From positions 2,294,001 to 2,358,000 of the forward strand of contig NZ_JBEPOC010000001.1 of NCBI RefSeq assembly GCF_040546585.1: a stretch of DNA of 64,000 nt. Direction: 5' to 3'. Position numbers and translations under genes: made by a program. The DNA is from Marmoricola sp. OAE513 (lineage in GTDB: Bacteria > Actinomycetota > Actinomycetes > Propionibacteriales > Nocardioidaceae). Positions 26,106-36,606 of the stretch are shown piece by piece (positions within the stretch are counted from its first letter, which is position 1; each line of letters starts with the position of its first letter). The notes under the pieces are model-generated. The model ran no database searches and had not been told where the DNA came from. It was given only the letters and a program-made list of their open reading frames with translations.

Positions 26106-26947
26106 TCCGCTCGGTTCTCGCCGCGACGGCGGTCGTCGCCGTCGGGCTCACCGCGGTGCTGACCTCGGGGTCGGCTCCCGGAGCGGAGCGCGTGCACGAC
26201 GACCGGCCCGACCGGGTCGCGGTCGTCGCCGGGCAGACCGTGGTGGCACCGGAGACGCTGGTCGCCAGGACGACCGCTCGGCCGCTGGCCGGGATCCGGA
26301 TCGCCCTCGACCCGGGTCACCAGCTCGGCAACCACCGCTTCCCGGCGAAGATCAACAGGCTCGTCCCGGCCGGGGGCTTCGAGAAGCCGTGCAACACCAC
26401 GGGGACCTCGACCAACGGCGGCTACCCGGAGGCGACGGCCAACTTCGCGATCGCGTCGGCCGTGAAGAAACGCCTCGAGGCGCTCGGGGCCACCGTGCTG
26501 ATGACCCGCACGCGGAACAGCCCGAAGCTGTGGGGACCGTGCGTCGACGTCCGGGGCAGGTTCGGCGAGAAGGTGCACGCGTCGCTCACGGTGAGCCTCC
26601 ACGCCGACGGCACCCGTGCGTCCGGCCGCGGTTTCCACGTGATCGCGCCGAAGTCGCGCAAGCCGTGGACGAACGACATCGCCAAGCGGTCGTTGAGGCT
26701 GGCCAAGGCGCTGCGCGCCGGCCTGGACCAGCACGGGGTGAAGCGGTCGAACTACCTCGCCGGCGGCACCGGTCTGGTGATCCGCTCGGACCTCGGAACG
26801 TTGAACAAGTCCGACGTGCCGATCGCGATGGTCGAGCTCGGCAACATGCGCAACGCCAGGGAGGCGAAGAGGTTCTCCAGCGGCAAGGGCCAGCAGACGT
26901 ACGCCGCAGCAGTGGTCGCCGGGATCCGGAAGTACCTGCGCCGCTAG
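26102..26947 (+). CDS. N-acetylmuramoyl-L-alanine amidase (Amidase_3)
   Basis: 281 residues. Signal-like N-terminus (IRSVLAATAVVAVGLTAVL), then the zinc amidase fold with LDPGHQLGN (first His), the Glu in GGYPEATAN, SLHADG (second His) and the catalytic Glu in VELGNM. It cleaves the stem peptide from peptidoglycan outside the membrane. The start is a TTG at 26102 sharing TTGA with the phosphatase stop, with GAAGG upstream; no better start fits. The stop shares CTAG with the convergent SDR gene. Confidence 0.88.
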   Translation: MIRSVLAATAVVAVGLTAVLTSGSAPGAERVHDDRPDRVAVVAGQTVVAPETLVARTTARPLAGIRIALDPGHQLGNHRFPAKINRLVPAGGFEKPCNTTGTSTNGGYPEATANFAIASAVKKRLEALGATVLMTRTRNSPKLWGPCVDVRGRFGEKVHASLTVSLHADGTRASGRGFHVIAPKSRKPWTNDIAKRSLRLAKALRAGLDQHGVKRSNYLAGGTGLVIRSDLGTLNKSDVPIAMVELGNMRNAREAKRFSSGKGQQTYAAAVVAGIRKYLRR

Positions 26948-27705
26948 TCGGAGAAGATCGGCCCCCGGTGCAGCTGGAACTGCGCCGCCTGGGCGACCGG
27001 CCGCAGCACCATCTCGTCGACGTTCACGTGCCGGGGGAGGGTCGCGACCCAGCGCACGGCCTCGGCCACGTCCGCCGCGACCAGCGGGCTGTCCACGTCT
27101 GCGTACACGGCAGCCGCACGGTCCGCGTCACCGAGCCGGGTCAGCGCGAACTCGTCGGTGTGCACCATCCCGGGCGCGATCTCGGTCACCCGGATCGGTT
27201 CGCCGTTCAGCTCCAGGCGCAGGGTCTGGCTGACCGCGCGCAGGCCGTGCTTCGCCGCGGTGTAGCCGCCACCGGCGACGTAGGTGTTCGTTCCCGCGGT
27301 CGAGCCGATGTTCACGATCAGGCCGTGCCCGGTAGCGCGCAGCGCCGGTAGCAGCGCCTGGGTCACCCGGACCACGCCGAGCACGTTCACCTCGTACATC
27401 CGTTGCCAGGTCTCGATCTCGGCGTCGGCGACGTGGGCGGCGTCGAAGGCACCGCCGGCGTTGTTGACCAGGACGTCCAGGCGGTCCCCGACACTGTCCG
27501 CCAGTGCGGCGACCGACGCCGCCGAGGTGACGTCGCAGGTGACCGCGGTGCCGCCGATCTCCTCCGCGAGCTGGGCTATCCGGTCGGTACGCCGTGCCGC
27601 GCAGACCACCCGGTACCCGTCCGCGGCGAGAGCCCGGGCCGAGGCGGCGCCGATCCCGCTGCTGGCACCGGTGACGACGGCGACTCGGGCTTGATCGGTG
27701 CTCAC
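26944..27705 (-). CDS. SDR family NAD(P)-dependent oxidoreductase
   Basis: 253 residues. Classical short-chain dehydrogenase: cofactor motif TGASSGIG near residue 14, NNAGG near 88, and a YTAAK catalytic pair. The opening AVVTGASSGIGAASARAL and the CAARRTD segment suggest NADP use. The substrate is unknown. GTG 27705 was chosen for the SD GAGGAG about 7 nt upstream. It is divergent from mshA and convergent with the amidase. Confidence 0.88.
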   Translation of the reverse strand: MSTDQARVAVVTGASSGIGAASARALAADGYRVVCAARRTDRIAQLAEEIGGTAVTCDVTSAASVAALADSVGDRLDVLVNNAGGAFDAAHVADAEIETWQRMYEVNVLGVVRVTQALLPALRATGHGLIVNIGSTAGTNTYVAGGGYTAAKHGLRAVSQTLRLELNGEPIRVTEIAPGMVHTDEFALTRLGDADRAAAVYADVDSPLVAADVAEAVRWVATLPRHVNVDEMVLRPVAQAAQFQLHRGPIFSD

Positions 27706-27814
27706 AGGGGCTCCTCGGGGACTGCGCGGAAGGGGGTTTCCCATCCTGGCACGGGGGAATGGGCAACAATGACCGGTGGTTGTGTCGGTGATCGGTGCCA
27801 GGGGAGGAGGCCAG

Positions 27815-29116
27815 GTGAACGCAGCGCGCACGCACGACGAGCCGCACGGCGCGGAGCCGTCGATCCGTCGTCTCGCGATGATCAGTCTGCACACCTCGCC
27901 CCTCGAGCAGCCCGGGACGGGTGACGCCGGCGGCATGAACGTGTACGTCACCGAGGTGGCCAAGCGGCTCGCCTCCCGCGGCATCGAGGTCGACATCTTC
28001 ACCCGCGCCACCGACTCGCAGCTGCCCGCGCTCGTCCCGGTCTCGGCCGGCGTGAACGTGCGGCACATCGTCGCCGGACCCTTCGAGGGTCTGGCCAAGG
28101 ACGAGCTGCCCGGCCAGCTCTGCGTGTTCGCCCGCGAGGTGCTGCGCACCGAGGCCCAGTTCGACCTCGGCCACTACGACGCCGTGCACAGCCACTACTG
28201 GCTCTCCGGACAGGTGGGCGCGCTCGCCCGCGACCGGTGGGGCGTGCCGCTGGTGCACTCGATGCACACGATGGCCAAGGTCAAGAACGCGTTGCTCGCC
28301 GAGGGCGACGCTCCCGAGCCGCCGGCGCGGGTGATCGGCGAGGAGCAGGTCGTCGCCGCTGCGGACATGCTCATCGCCAACACGGTCGACGAGGCGAAGG
28401 ACCTGATCAACCGCTACGACGCCGACCCGTCCAAGGTCGAGGTCGTGCACCCCGGTGTCGACCTGGACGCCTTCCGCCCGACCTCGATGGCCGCTGCGCG
28501 CGCCCGGCTCGGGGTGCGCCAGGACGCGCACGTGCTCGCCTTCGTGGGCCGCATCCAGCCGCTCAAAGCGCCTGACGTGCTGCTCCGCGCCGCCGCCGAG
28601 CTGCTGCGCCAGGACCCGTCGCTACGCCACCGGCTCGTGGTCGCCGTCATCGGCGGACCGTCGGGCACGGGGCTGGAGCACCCTGACGCCCTGGTCGGGC
28701 TGGCGCGTTCGTTGGGCATCGCCGACGTCGTCCGGTTCGTGCCGCCCGTGCGCCGCGACGAGCTGGTCGACTGGTACGCCGCCGCGACCCTGGTGTGCGT
28801 GCCGTCGTACAACGAGAGCTTCGGGCTCGTCGCCGTGGAGGCCCAGGCCGTCGGCACTCCGGTCGTCGCTGCCGCTGTCGGCGGCCTGACCACCGCCGTG
28901 GTCGACGGCGAGTCCGGTTTCCTGGTCGAGGGTCACGACCCGGCCGACTACGCCCGGGTGTTCCGCCGCGTGATCGCGGAGCCGGCGCTGCGCGCCGAGC
29001 TGTCGATGGGCGCGGTCGCGCAGGCGTCCGGCTTCAGCTGGGAGCGGACGGCCGACGCGACGCTGGAGGTCTACCAGCGTGCGGTCCAGGTCCTCACCGC
29101 AGAGGGTGTCCGATGA
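27815..29116 (+). CDS. mshA: D-inositol-3-phosphate glycosyltransferase (mycothiol synthesis)
   Basis: 433 residues. MshA joins GlcNAc from UDP-GlcNAc to inositol 3-phosphate, the first step of mycothiol synthesis. The GT4 features are visible: [22 protein letters not shown] near the N-terminus, [11 protein letters not shown] near 245, and the donor-site [17 protein letters not shown] 27815 is preferred because GGGAGGAGG lies 5 nt before it; a GTG at 27776 has no SD. It overlaps the YbjN gene in ATGA, the usual actinobacterial pairing. Confidence 0.94.
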   Translation: MNAARTHDEPHGAEPSIRRLAMISLHTSPLEQPGTGDAGGMNVYVTEVAKRLASRGIEVDIFTRATDSQLPALVPVSAGVNVRHIVAGPFEGLAKDELPGQLCVFAREVLRTEAQFDLGHYDAVHSHYWLSGQVGALARDRWGVPLVHSMHTMAKVKNALLAEGDAPEPPARVIGEEQVVAAADMLIANTVDEAKDLINRYDADPSKVEVVHPGVDLDAFRPTSMAAARARLGVRQDAHVLAFVGRIQPLKAPDVLLRAAAELLRQDPSLRHRLVVAVIGGPSGTGLEHPDALVGLARSLGIADVVRFVPPVRRDELVDWYAAATLVCVPSYNESFGLVAVEAQAVGTPVVAAAVGGLTTAVVDGESGFLVEGHDPADYARVFRRVIAEPALRAELSMGAVAQASGFSWERTADATLEVYQRAVQVLTAEGVR

Positions 29117-29607
29117 GCGCGGCGGACGTCCTGCGCGCGGCGCTGACCGACGGGGGGATCGACTGGGAGGAGCTGACGCCCGGCATCGTCGACGTCGTCC
29201 TGCCCGGTGAGCGCAAGCTCAAGATCCCGGTGCGGATCGAGGTGGGCGCGCACGCACTGAGCCTGCACGCGTTCGTGTGCCGCAAGCCGGACGAGAACTT
29301 CGAAGCCGTGTACCGGTGGATGCTCGAGCGCAACATGAAGATGTTCGCGATGGCCTTCGCCCTCGACGCGGTCGGCGACATCTTCCTGGACGCGCGGCTG
29401 CCGCTGAGCGTGGTCACCCCGGAGGAGATCGACCGGCTGCTCGGGTCGGTGCTGTCCTACGCCGACGAGTCCTTCAACGTGCTGCTCGAGCTCGGCTTCG
29501 CCTCGGCGATCCGCAAGGAGTGGAACTGGCGGATCGCGAACGGCGAGTCGACCGCCAACCTGGAGGCGTTCCGGGGCTGGCTCGAGGTGGAGCCGGCCGC
29601 GGACTAA
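29113..29607 (+). CDS. YbjN domain-containing protein
   Basis: 164 residues with the YbjN/type III secretion chaperone-like alpha/beta fold ([19 protein letters not shown], then a long C-terminal helix). It follows mshA with a 4-bp overlap, as in many actinobacteria, so it is probably translated together with MshA. Its role is not established. The stop overlaps that of the next, convergent gene in CTAA. Confidence 0.88.
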   Translation: MSAADVLRAALTDGGIDWEELTPGIVDVVLPGERKLKIPVRIEVGAHALSLHAFVCRKPDENFEAVYRWMLERNMKMFAMAFALDAVGDIFLDARLPLSVVTPEEIDRLLGSVLSYADESFNVLLELGFASAIRKEWNWRIANGESTANLEAFRGWLEVEPAAD

Positions 29608-30278
29608 CCCCGCTGGACCACCCGCGAGAGCAGGACCGGCTTGTGGTCCCGGACGATCGCGTAGTCCACCGGCCTGCCTGTCGCTTCGAAGACCGAGATC
29701 GGGGCGACGCGACCGCGCGAGATGAAGCTGCCGCCCGCCTCGGAGGTCAGTCTGTCGATCTCTGCCTGGCCGACGAGCGCACCCGCCTTCACGTCGCCGT
29801 CCTGGGGACCGAGACGTTTCGTGCCGAGCTCGAAGAAGGCGAGCGGTGACCGACCCGTGGCCTTCTCCAGGCACGCCGCCGTCTCGGTGACCCGCCAGAG
29901 GTTGTCGGTCCGCTTCACGGTCAGGACCACCCGAGGCTGCTTGCCCGGCTCGGCCAGACCGACCCGCTTGGTGTCCTCGTCGATGTTCGTCGAGCGGGCG
30001 GTCTCGTTCGCGCCGAGCCACTTCTCGACGGCGGCGGTCGCGGTGAAGGAGCCGCTCTTCGCCGAGGTCTCGACGTCGAACCGGACCACGGCATCCGCGG
30101 CGCAGATCCCCTCGGCGCTGAACTTGTCCACGTTCGCGCCGGGCTCGACCACCGACGTACCACCCTCGGGCTCGTCGTCGACCGACCGCGAGATCGCAAA
30201 GCCGATGACGCCGATCAGCACGATCGCGCCGATGATCCCGAACAGCACCCGACGGGGGTTCGCGCTCTCCTCGCTCAT
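29604..30278 (-). CDS. single-pass membrane protein of unknown function
   Basis: 224 residues. A short cytoplasmic N-terminus, one membrane helix at about 11-30 (LFGIIGAIVLIGVIGFAI), then an extracytoplasmic region of about 190 residues with two cysteines (GICAADAV and TAACLEKA). I recognise no family. ATG 30278 is preferred over a GTG at 30314 because MSEESANPRR precedes the helix directly. The gene is divergent from the DMT permease. Confidence 0.7.
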   Translation of the reverse strand: MSEESANPRRVLFGIIGAIVLIGVIGFAISRSVDDEPEGGTSVVEPGANVDKFSAEGICAADAVVRFDVETSAKSGSFTATAAVEKWLGANETARSTNIDEDTKRVGLAEPGKQPRVVLTVKRTDNLWRVTETAACLEKATGRSPLAFFELGTKRLGPQDGDVKAGALVGQAEIDRLTSEAGGSFISRGRVAPISVFEATGRPVDYAIVRDHKPVLLSRVVQRG

Positions 30279-30391
30279 GCCGGACAGGGTGTCAGCACCC
30301 CGGTGGACGGACAATCACCGGGTCGCCGATGTTGTCCGGATCCTGCGGGTCGCCGTCCGAAAATGGTGTGCCGCGGGACGTCCCGGTCGCC

Positions 30392-30397
30392 TAGGTT
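30392..30397 (+). promoter_or_regulatory. -10 box, leaderless DMT permease gene
   Basis: TAGGTT with a 6-nt spacer to GTG 30404. Confidence 0.55.
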
Positions 30398-30403
30398 CGA
30401 TCA

Positions 30404-31327
30404 GTGACGACGACCCCAGCTCCCCCCGCCGGTTCGAGCACCACCGCACCGCCGGCCTGGCAGCCGGTCGCGGCGATCGCGACGACGTTGCTGCTGTGGG
30501 CCTCGGCCTTCGTCGCGATCCGGCACCTCGGGCACGAGGTCAGCCCGGGTGCGCTCTCGTTGGGCCGGCTGCTCATCGCGGCGCTGGCGCTCTCGGTGGT
30601 GCTGCTGCGTTCCCCGCGCAACCGGTTCACCCGCACCGAGATCCTCCTGCTGCTCGGCTGCGGGGTCGCGTGGTTCGGCATCTACAACCTGGCCCTGAAC
30701 GCGAGCGAGCAGAAGATCGACGCCGCCACGGCCGCCATGGTGGTCCAGGTCGGCCCGATCCTGATCGCGCTGCTCGCGGCGCTCTTCCTCGGCGAGAAGC
30801 TCACCGGGTCGCTGCTGCTCGGCATGGCGGTCGCCTTCGGTGGCGTGGTCGTGATCGGCAGTGCGATGCGCGGCGACGGAGGCTCCGACCTGGACGGCGT
30901 GCTGCTCGCCCTGCTCGCAGCGGCTACCTACGCCATCGGTGTGGTGTGCCAGAAGGTGTTGCTGCGACGTCTCACCGGACTCGAGGTCACCTGCTACGCC
31001 TGCTGGATCGGCGTCGTGGTGTGCCTCCCGTGGGTGGGCGACCTGTCGGACGTGGTGACGCACGGATCGGCGCAGACTCTGCTGCTGATCGGGTACCTCG
31101 GGCTCTTCCCGACGGCCGTCGCGTTCCTCACCTGGGCGTTCGCCCTGCGCTTCACCGACGCCGGCAAGCAGTCGCTGACCACGTTCCTGGTGCCGGTGAT
31201 CGCCACGGTGCTGGCCTGGGTGCTGCTCGACGAGGTCCCGCCGGTCCTCGCCTTCGTCGGCGGTGCTGTGTGCATCGGCGGGGTCCTCGTCACCCGGCGC
31301 AAGCCGAAGGTGCCGCCGGCCGGTTAG
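30404..31327 (+). CDS. EamA/DMT superfamily permease
   Basis: 307 residues with ten hydrophobic segments in two EamA repeats, for example LLLWASAFVAIRHLGHEVSPG in the first and GYLGLFPTAVAFLTWAF in the second. The family exports amino acids, nucleotides or other metabolites; the cargo cannot be inferred. Start GTG 30404 is set by the leaderless promoter. No SD is needed or seen. Confidence 0.88.
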   Translation: MTTTPAPPAGSSTTAPPAWQPVAAIATTLLLWASAFVAIRHLGHEVSPGALSLGRLLIAALALSVVLLRSPRNRFTRTEILLLLGCGVAWFGIYNLALNASEQKIDAATAAMVVQVGPILIALLAALFLGEKLTGSLLLGMAVAFGGVVVIGSAMRGDGGSDLDGVLLALLAAATYAIGVVCQKVLLRRLTGLEVTCYACWIGVVVCLPWVGDLSDVVTHGSAQTLLLIGYLGLFPTAVAFLTWAFALRFTDAGKQSLTTFLVPVIATVLAWVLLDEVPPVLAFVGGAVCIGGVLVTRRKPKVPPAG

Positions 31328-31433
31328 CGAGCACGGGTCGTTGGTCCCGACCTTCGCCGAACGGCCCCGGACCGGGGGTGCGCGGGGTGACAGTGGAGGT
31401 CAGCACGATTCACGAAGCCAAGGAGGGCGAGCC

Positions 31434-31736
31434 GTGCAGACCTCGATGCTGTACACCGTCGGGCGGGCACTGACCCGAGCTCACGACGAGGGGCACGTCG
31501 TCGACGTGCTGGTCGGAGGGGTCTGGCTCAGCGGCCGGATCGTCGGCAGCGACACGGCAGGTGTCGTCCTCGAGGACGGCCAGGACCACTGCATCGTCCG
31601 GCTCGAGGGGATCATCGCCGTCCGGGTGCGTCGAGGTGAGCTCGTCGAGGACTCCGCGGACGACGCCATGCCGATGCCGCCCCCGGGGACGAACCGGTCA
31701 GGTGCTCACACCGCGCGGGTCGTCGACGTGGCGTAG
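31434..31736 (+). CDS. small protein, possible Sm-like barrel
   Basis: 100 residues. SD AAGGAGG lies 7 nt before GTG 31434. Residues about 15-62 alternate as short strands (VDVLVGGVWLSGRIVGSD, GVVLEDGQDHCIVRLEGI, IAVRV), a pattern like Sm/LSm barrels in which a G-x-x-x-x-G-x-V/I strand is followed by V-V-L-E-D. The tail is disordered and proline-rich. The Sm-fold idea is inference. The last 31 bp overlap the convergent sirtuin gene. Confidence 0.7.
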   Translation: MQTSMLYTVGRALTRAHDEGHVVDVLVGGVWLSGRIVGSDTAGVVLEDGQDHCIVRLEGIIAVRVRRGELVEDSADDAMPMPPPGTNRSGAHTARVVDVA

Positions 31737-32545
31737 CCGGTGAGGGTCTCGGCGCAGCCCGCGTCGACCTTGAGGCTCGCCAGCTCGTCGCCGCGGGTCT
31801 CGCCGCGGTTCACGATCACGATCGGGATGCCGCGTGCGTGCGCCTGCTTCACGAACCGCCGGCCGCTGTAGACCTGCAGCGACGAGCCCAGGACCACGAG
31901 TGCCTCGGCCTCCTCGACCAGCCGCTGGCACTCCTGCACCCGGGGCGGAGGCACGCTCTCGCCGAAGAAGATCACGTCGGGCTTGAGGTCGCCACCGCAC
32001 CGGCCGCACGGCGCGACCACGAAGGTGGCGGTCTCCTCCAGCGCGACGTCGCCGTCGGGCAGCTGCACCAGCGCGTCCGGACCGAAGCCCGGGTTCAGGT
32101 CGGCGAGCACGGACTGCAGCTCGGCGCGCGCGGTCGTCGTCGAGCAACCCAGGCAGATCACCTGGTCGAGCCGACCGTGCAGGTCGATGACGTCCCGGTG
32201 CCCGGCCGCCCGGTGCAGGCCGTCGACGTTCTGGGTGATCAGGCCCGACAGCCGCCCCTCCGTCTCCAGACCGACCAGCGCCGAGTGCGCGGCGTTCGGG
32301 AGGGCGGTCCCCATCGCCGACCACCCGAGGTAGGCACGCGCCCAGTAGCGCTGCCGCGCCGCCTCGGTACGCCGGAAGTCGGCGTACGTCATCGGCCGGC
32401 GGACCGGAGCTCCCGGCCCGCGGTAGTCGGGGATCCCGGAGTCGGTCGACACGCCGGCACCGGTGAGGACCAGCCAGCGCCGGTCCCCGAGGACGTCGGC
32501 CATCGAGTCCGCGGTCGGGGTCGCAGTCGGAAGCGCGCTGGTCAC
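31706..32545 (-). CDS. Sir2 family NAD-dependent protein deacylase
   Basis: 279 residues. The sirtuin core is clear: TGAGVSTDSGIPDYRG near residue 30, QNVDGLHRAAGH with the catalytic His, and two zinc Cys pairs (CLGC and CGRC) with KPDVIFFGE after them. It removes acyl groups from lysines using NAD+, e.g. on acyl-CoA synthetases. GTG 32545 has GACAAT 6 nt before it on this strand, a passable leaderless -10. Confidence 0.93.
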   Translation of the reverse strand: MTSALPTATPTADSMADVLGDRRWLVLTGAGVSTDSGIPDYRGPGAPVRRPMTYADFRRTEAARQRYWARAYLGWSAMGTALPNAAHSALVGLETEGRLSGLITQNVDGLHRAAGHRDVIDLHGRLDQVICLGCSTTTARAELQSVLADLNPGFGPDALVQLPDGDVALEETATFVVAPCGRCGGDLKPDVIFFGESVPPPRVQECQRLVEEAEALVVLGSSLQVYSGRRFVKQAHARGIPIVIVNRGETRGDELASLKVDAGCAETLTGYATSTTRAV

Positions 32546-32576
32546 TCCATCATTGTCGCGGACCGCGCAAGCAGCC

Positions 32577-33860
32577 TCAGCCGATCGGTGCCGCTTCCAG
32601 GCCGATCCGGTGGCCGATCTCCCAGAACCGCGCGAGCTCGGGGTAGATGACCGATTTCCCCGTGGTGATCAGCCCGACCGACAGCGCACGCTCGGGGTCG
32701 GCCCACCCCATGATGTTGATCCAGCCGAGGTGGCCGAACGCCTTGGTCGTGTTCGGCCCGTACAGGCTGAGCACCTTGCCGCCGAGCATGTAGCCGTAGC
32801 TGAAGGCGATCGGCAGACCGAGGCTGCCGTCGACCTCGAGGTGCGACTGCGCGACCCGCGCCCGGCGCAGGGTGCGCTCGCCGATCACCCGGGTGCCGTC
32901 GAGCTCGCCCCCGCAGCGCAGCACCTCGTAGAACCGACCGAGCTCGTTCGCGGTGGCGACCCCGTTGGCGGCGGGAAGCACGGCGGTGAGGAACCGCGGG
33001 TCGTTCGACATCCGAGTCGCCTCGTCCGGGTGCACGCCGAGCGCGCGGGTCAGGAAGGTGCTCAGCGGCGGGACCGGGATTGGTCCGGTCGGGTAGTTCA
33101 CCGCCACCTTGCCGATGTCCTCGGGGGCGACGCCGTAGTTCATCCAGCGGAAGCCGAGCGGTTCGAGGATCTCCTCGGCGAGCACGTCGCGGATGCTGCG
33201 CCCGGTGATCTCGCGGACCACCTCGCCGAGCAGGCTGCCACCGGACACGGCGTGGTACGCCTGCTTGGTCCCGGCACGGGAGAGCGGCTTGGCGTCGTAC
33301 ATGTACTCGCGCTGGGCCTGCCAGTCGTCGATCGTGTCGAAGGTCAGGGCATCCTTCGGAGCGTTCGGGATGCCCGCGCGGTGCGAGAGCACGTGACCGA
33401 TCGTGATGTTCGACTTGCCGTTGCGGGCGAACTCGGGGAGGTACTCGGCGACCGGGTCGCCGATGTGCAGCAGACCCTTCTCGTCGAGCAGGTGGATCAG
33501 CGTCGCCGTCGTGCCCTTGGTGGCCGAGAAGATGCAGAAGGGGGTGTCGGGGGTGGCCAGCACCTTCTCGGCGTCACGGTGATCATCGGGGCCGTTGCCA
33601 CTGGCGTGACCGATCGCGCGGTCCAGGACGACCTGGCCCTCCCGGCGCACGCAGAGCGCGACGGCGGGGTGGATGCCGGAGCGGTACAGGTTCCGGGCGG
33701 CTTCCCAGATCGCCTCGACGTTGTCGCGGGTCATCCCGACGTCGGTGGGGTCGACCTCGTCACCGACCGTGGTGACCGCGTCCAGGTCCTTCGGGATCCG
33801 CGCGCGGCGGAGCAGGTCGGGGACGCCGAGACTGTCGTGGATGAGCGAGGACCTGCGCAC
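32577..33860 (-). CDS. serine hydrolase (beta-lactamase / class C-like family)
   Basis: 427 residues of the beta-lactamase-related family (PF00144). Nucleophile in SATK (Ser112, Lys115), a Tyr in QAYHAVSGGSLLGE corresponding to YxN, and an FGHLG segment in place of KTG near the C-terminus. Family members are esterases or D-aminopeptidases as often as lactamases. No signal peptide is seen, so it is probably cytoplasmic. GTG 33860 is set by TACATT 6 nt upstream; the open frame beyond it lies inside regX3. Confidence 0.87.
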   Translation of the reverse strand: MRRSSLIHDSLGVPDLLRRARIPKDLDAVTTVGDEVDPTDVGMTRDNVEAIWEAARNLYRSGIHPAVALCVRREGQVVLDRAIGHASGNGPDDHRDAEKVLATPDTPFCIFSATKGTTATLIHLLDEKGLLHIGDPVAEYLPEFARNGKSNITIGHVLSHRAGIPNAPKDALTFDTIDDWQAQREYMYDAKPLSRAGTKQAYHAVSGGSLLGEVVREITGRSIRDVLAEEILEPLGFRWMNYGVAPEDIGKVAVNYPTGPIPVPPLSTFLTRALGVHPDEATRMSNDPRFLTAVLPAANGVATANELGRFYEVLRCGGELDGTRVIGERTLRRARVAQSHLEVDGSLGLPIAFSYGYMLGGKVLSLYGPNTTKAFGHLGWINIMGWADPERALSVGLITTGKSVIYPELARFWEIGHRIGLEAAPIG

Positions 33861-33866
33861 TGGTCG

Positions 33867-33872
33867 AATGTA
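33867..33872 (-). promoter_or_regulatory. -10 box, leaderless serine hydrolase gene
   Basis: Minus-strand TACATT with a 6-nt spacer to GTG 33860. Confidence 0.55.
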
Positions 33873-33880
33873 CCGGGCCT

Positions 33881-34554
33881 TCAGAGGTCGAGCTTGTACC
33901 CGAGTCCTCGCACCGTGGTGAGGAAGACCGGCTCCGCGGGACTGGGCTCGATCTTCGCCCGGAGCCGCTTCACGTGCACGTCGAGCGTCTTGGTGTCGCC
34001 CACGTAGTCCGATCCCCAGACCCGGTCGATCAGCTGACCGCGGGTGAGCACCCGGCCGGGGTTGCGCAGGAACATCTCGAGGAGCTCGAACTCCTTGAGC
34101 GGCAGCCGGACGTCCTCGCCGTCGATGGTGACGACGTGCCGCTCGGTGTCCATCCGGACCGGGCCGGCCTCGAGCGTCAGGGGTGCCAGGTCGGGTTCGG
34201 TGCCTCGGCGCAGCACCGCGCGGATCCGGGCGACCAGCTCGCGCGGTGAGTAGGGCTTGGTGATGTAGTCGTCCGCGCCGAGCTCGAGACCGACGACCTT
34301 GTCGACCTCGTCGTCCTTCGCGCTGACCATGATCACCGGGACGTTGGACGTCTGCCGGATCTGCCGGCACACCTCGGTGCCGGGCATGCCCGGAAGCATC
34401 AGGTCGAGCAGCACGATGTCCGCGCCGGCACGGTCGAACTCGGTCAGTGCGTCGGGGCCGGTGGCGGCGATCGCCACGTCGAAGCCCTCCTTGCGGAGCA
34501 TGTACGACAGGGCGTCGCTGTAGCTCTCCTCGTCCTCGACTACCAGGACTCGGG

Positions 34555-34558
<4 letters not shown>
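33881..34558 (-). CDS. regX3: phosphate-responsive response regulator
   Basis: 225 residues, OmpR/PhoB type. Receiver domain with the phospho-accepting Asp52 (LLDLMLPGMPG) and the conserved KPYSPREL lysine, followed by a winged-helix domain ending TTVRGLGYKLD. It activates phosphate-starvation genes when phosphorylated by SenX3. It overlaps senX3 by 4 bp. The PHO-box array between senX3 and phoU (35770-35812) is the expected target. Confidence 0.93.
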
Positions 34559-35706
<1,148 letters not shown>

Positions 35707-35713
35707 ACCGGGA

Positions 35714-35719
35714 ATCGTA
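35714..35719 (-). promoter_or_regulatory. -10 box, leaderless senX3
   Basis: Minus-strand TACGAT with a 7-nt spacer to GTG 35706. Confidence 0.5.
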
Positions 35720-35769
35720 CGCAGGGTTTCACCCAGTGGTTCGGCCGCTCGCTATGGCTTTCAAGGACT

Positions 35770-35812
35770 GTTCGCCCCCCGTTCACACAACGCCCCCTGC
35801 TGTTCACCCGCC
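35770..35812 (+). promoter_or_regulatory. PHO-box-like direct repeats (RegX3/PhoP site)
   Basis: Units GTTCGCC (35770), GTTCACA (35781) and GTTCACC (35802) recur at 11-bp steps with one degenerate unit between. They match the GTTCACC direct repeats bound by PhoP/RegX3 in actinobacteria. The array lies just upstream of the phoU -10 box at 35818. Confidence 0.75.
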
Positions 35813-35817
35813 GCGCC

Positions 35818-35823
35818 TAGGGT
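35818..35823 (+). promoter_or_regulatory. -10 box, leaderless phoU
   Basis: TAGGGT with a 7-nt spacer to ATG 35831. Confidence 0.55.
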
Positions 35824-35830
35824 GAGGGTC

Positions 35831-36487
35831 ATGCGCGATGCCTATGCAGACCAACTCGACTCGATTCGGGACGACTTGCTCACCATGACCAAGCTGGTGG
35901 GGAACGCCGTCTCCCAGGCGACCGGCGCCCTGCTCGACGGGGACGCGACGGTTGCCGAGCAGGTGATCTCCGACGACGCCGCGATCGACTCCCTCCGGGT
36001 CACGATCGAGAACCGCAGCTTCGAGCTGCTGTCGCTCCAGAACCCGGTTGCCGGCGACCTGCGCATGCTCGTCGCCTCGCTCCGGATGGTCAGCGAGTTC
36101 GAGCGGATGGGTGACCTCGCGGTGCACGTCGCGAAGATCGCCCGGCTGCGCGTCCCCGACGTCGCGGTGCCCGACGAGGTCGTCCCGACGATCGCCCGGA
36201 TGGCCGCGGTCGCCGAGGTGATGATCGCGAAGGTCGGCCACGTCATCGCCGATTCCGACGTCGCCGCCGCCGAGGAGCTCGAGCAGGTCGACGAGGAGAT
36301 GGACAAGCTCCGTCGCAGCTCGTTCCGCGAGCTGCTGGGGTCGGACTGGAAGCACGGCGTCGAGCCGGCCGTCGACATCGCCCTGCTGGGGCGCTACTAC
36401 GAGCGGATCGCGGACCACGCGGTCTCGATCGCCCGCCGGGTCGTGTTCCTGGTGACCGGCGAGCAGCCGACCTACCTCACCAGCTGA
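35831..36487 (+). CDS. phoU: phosphate signalling protein PhoU
   Basis: 218 residues, two three-helix-bundle repeats. Metal-binding acidic residues and the family segments LLSLQNPVAGDLRMLVASLRM and GRYYERIADHAVSIARR are present. PhoU damps the histidine kinase when phosphate is plentiful. No pst transporter genes are in the window. ATG 35831 follows a TAGGGT box by 7 nt, and the PHO boxes just upstream indicate control by RegX3. Confidence 0.94.
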   Translation: MRDAYADQLDSIRDDLLTMTKLVGNAVSQATGALLDGDATVAEQVISDDAAIDSLRVTIENRSFELLSLQNPVAGDLRMLVASLRMVSEFERMGDLAVHVAKIARLRVPDVAVPDEVVPTIARMAAVAEVMIAKVGHVIADSDVAAAEELEQVDEEMDKLRRSSFRELLGSDWKHGVEPAVDIALLGRYYERIADHAVSIARRVVFLVTGEQPTYLTS

Positions 36488-36578
36488 CGTGGCTGGGACC
36501 GCGCGTCCCTCACCACATCTCGCGCGCTCGGTCGCCGAGCTCGTTCCTCGCCTATGCGCTCGCTGCTCGATGACCGAC

Positions 36579-36606
36579 GATCAAGGCCGCTGACGCCTCC
36601 TTGATC
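36579..36606. terminator. possible bidirectional terminator between phoU and gpmA
   Basis: GATCAAGG and CCTTGATC form an 8-bp stem with a 12-nt loop at the 3' ends of two convergent genes. The right arm overlaps the gpmA stop codon. Confidence 0.5.

Noticed and set aside
27776-27814. Longer start for mshA at GTG 27776
   Set aside because: No SD, and the spacing from AACAAT is one base short. GTG 27815 has a strong SD.
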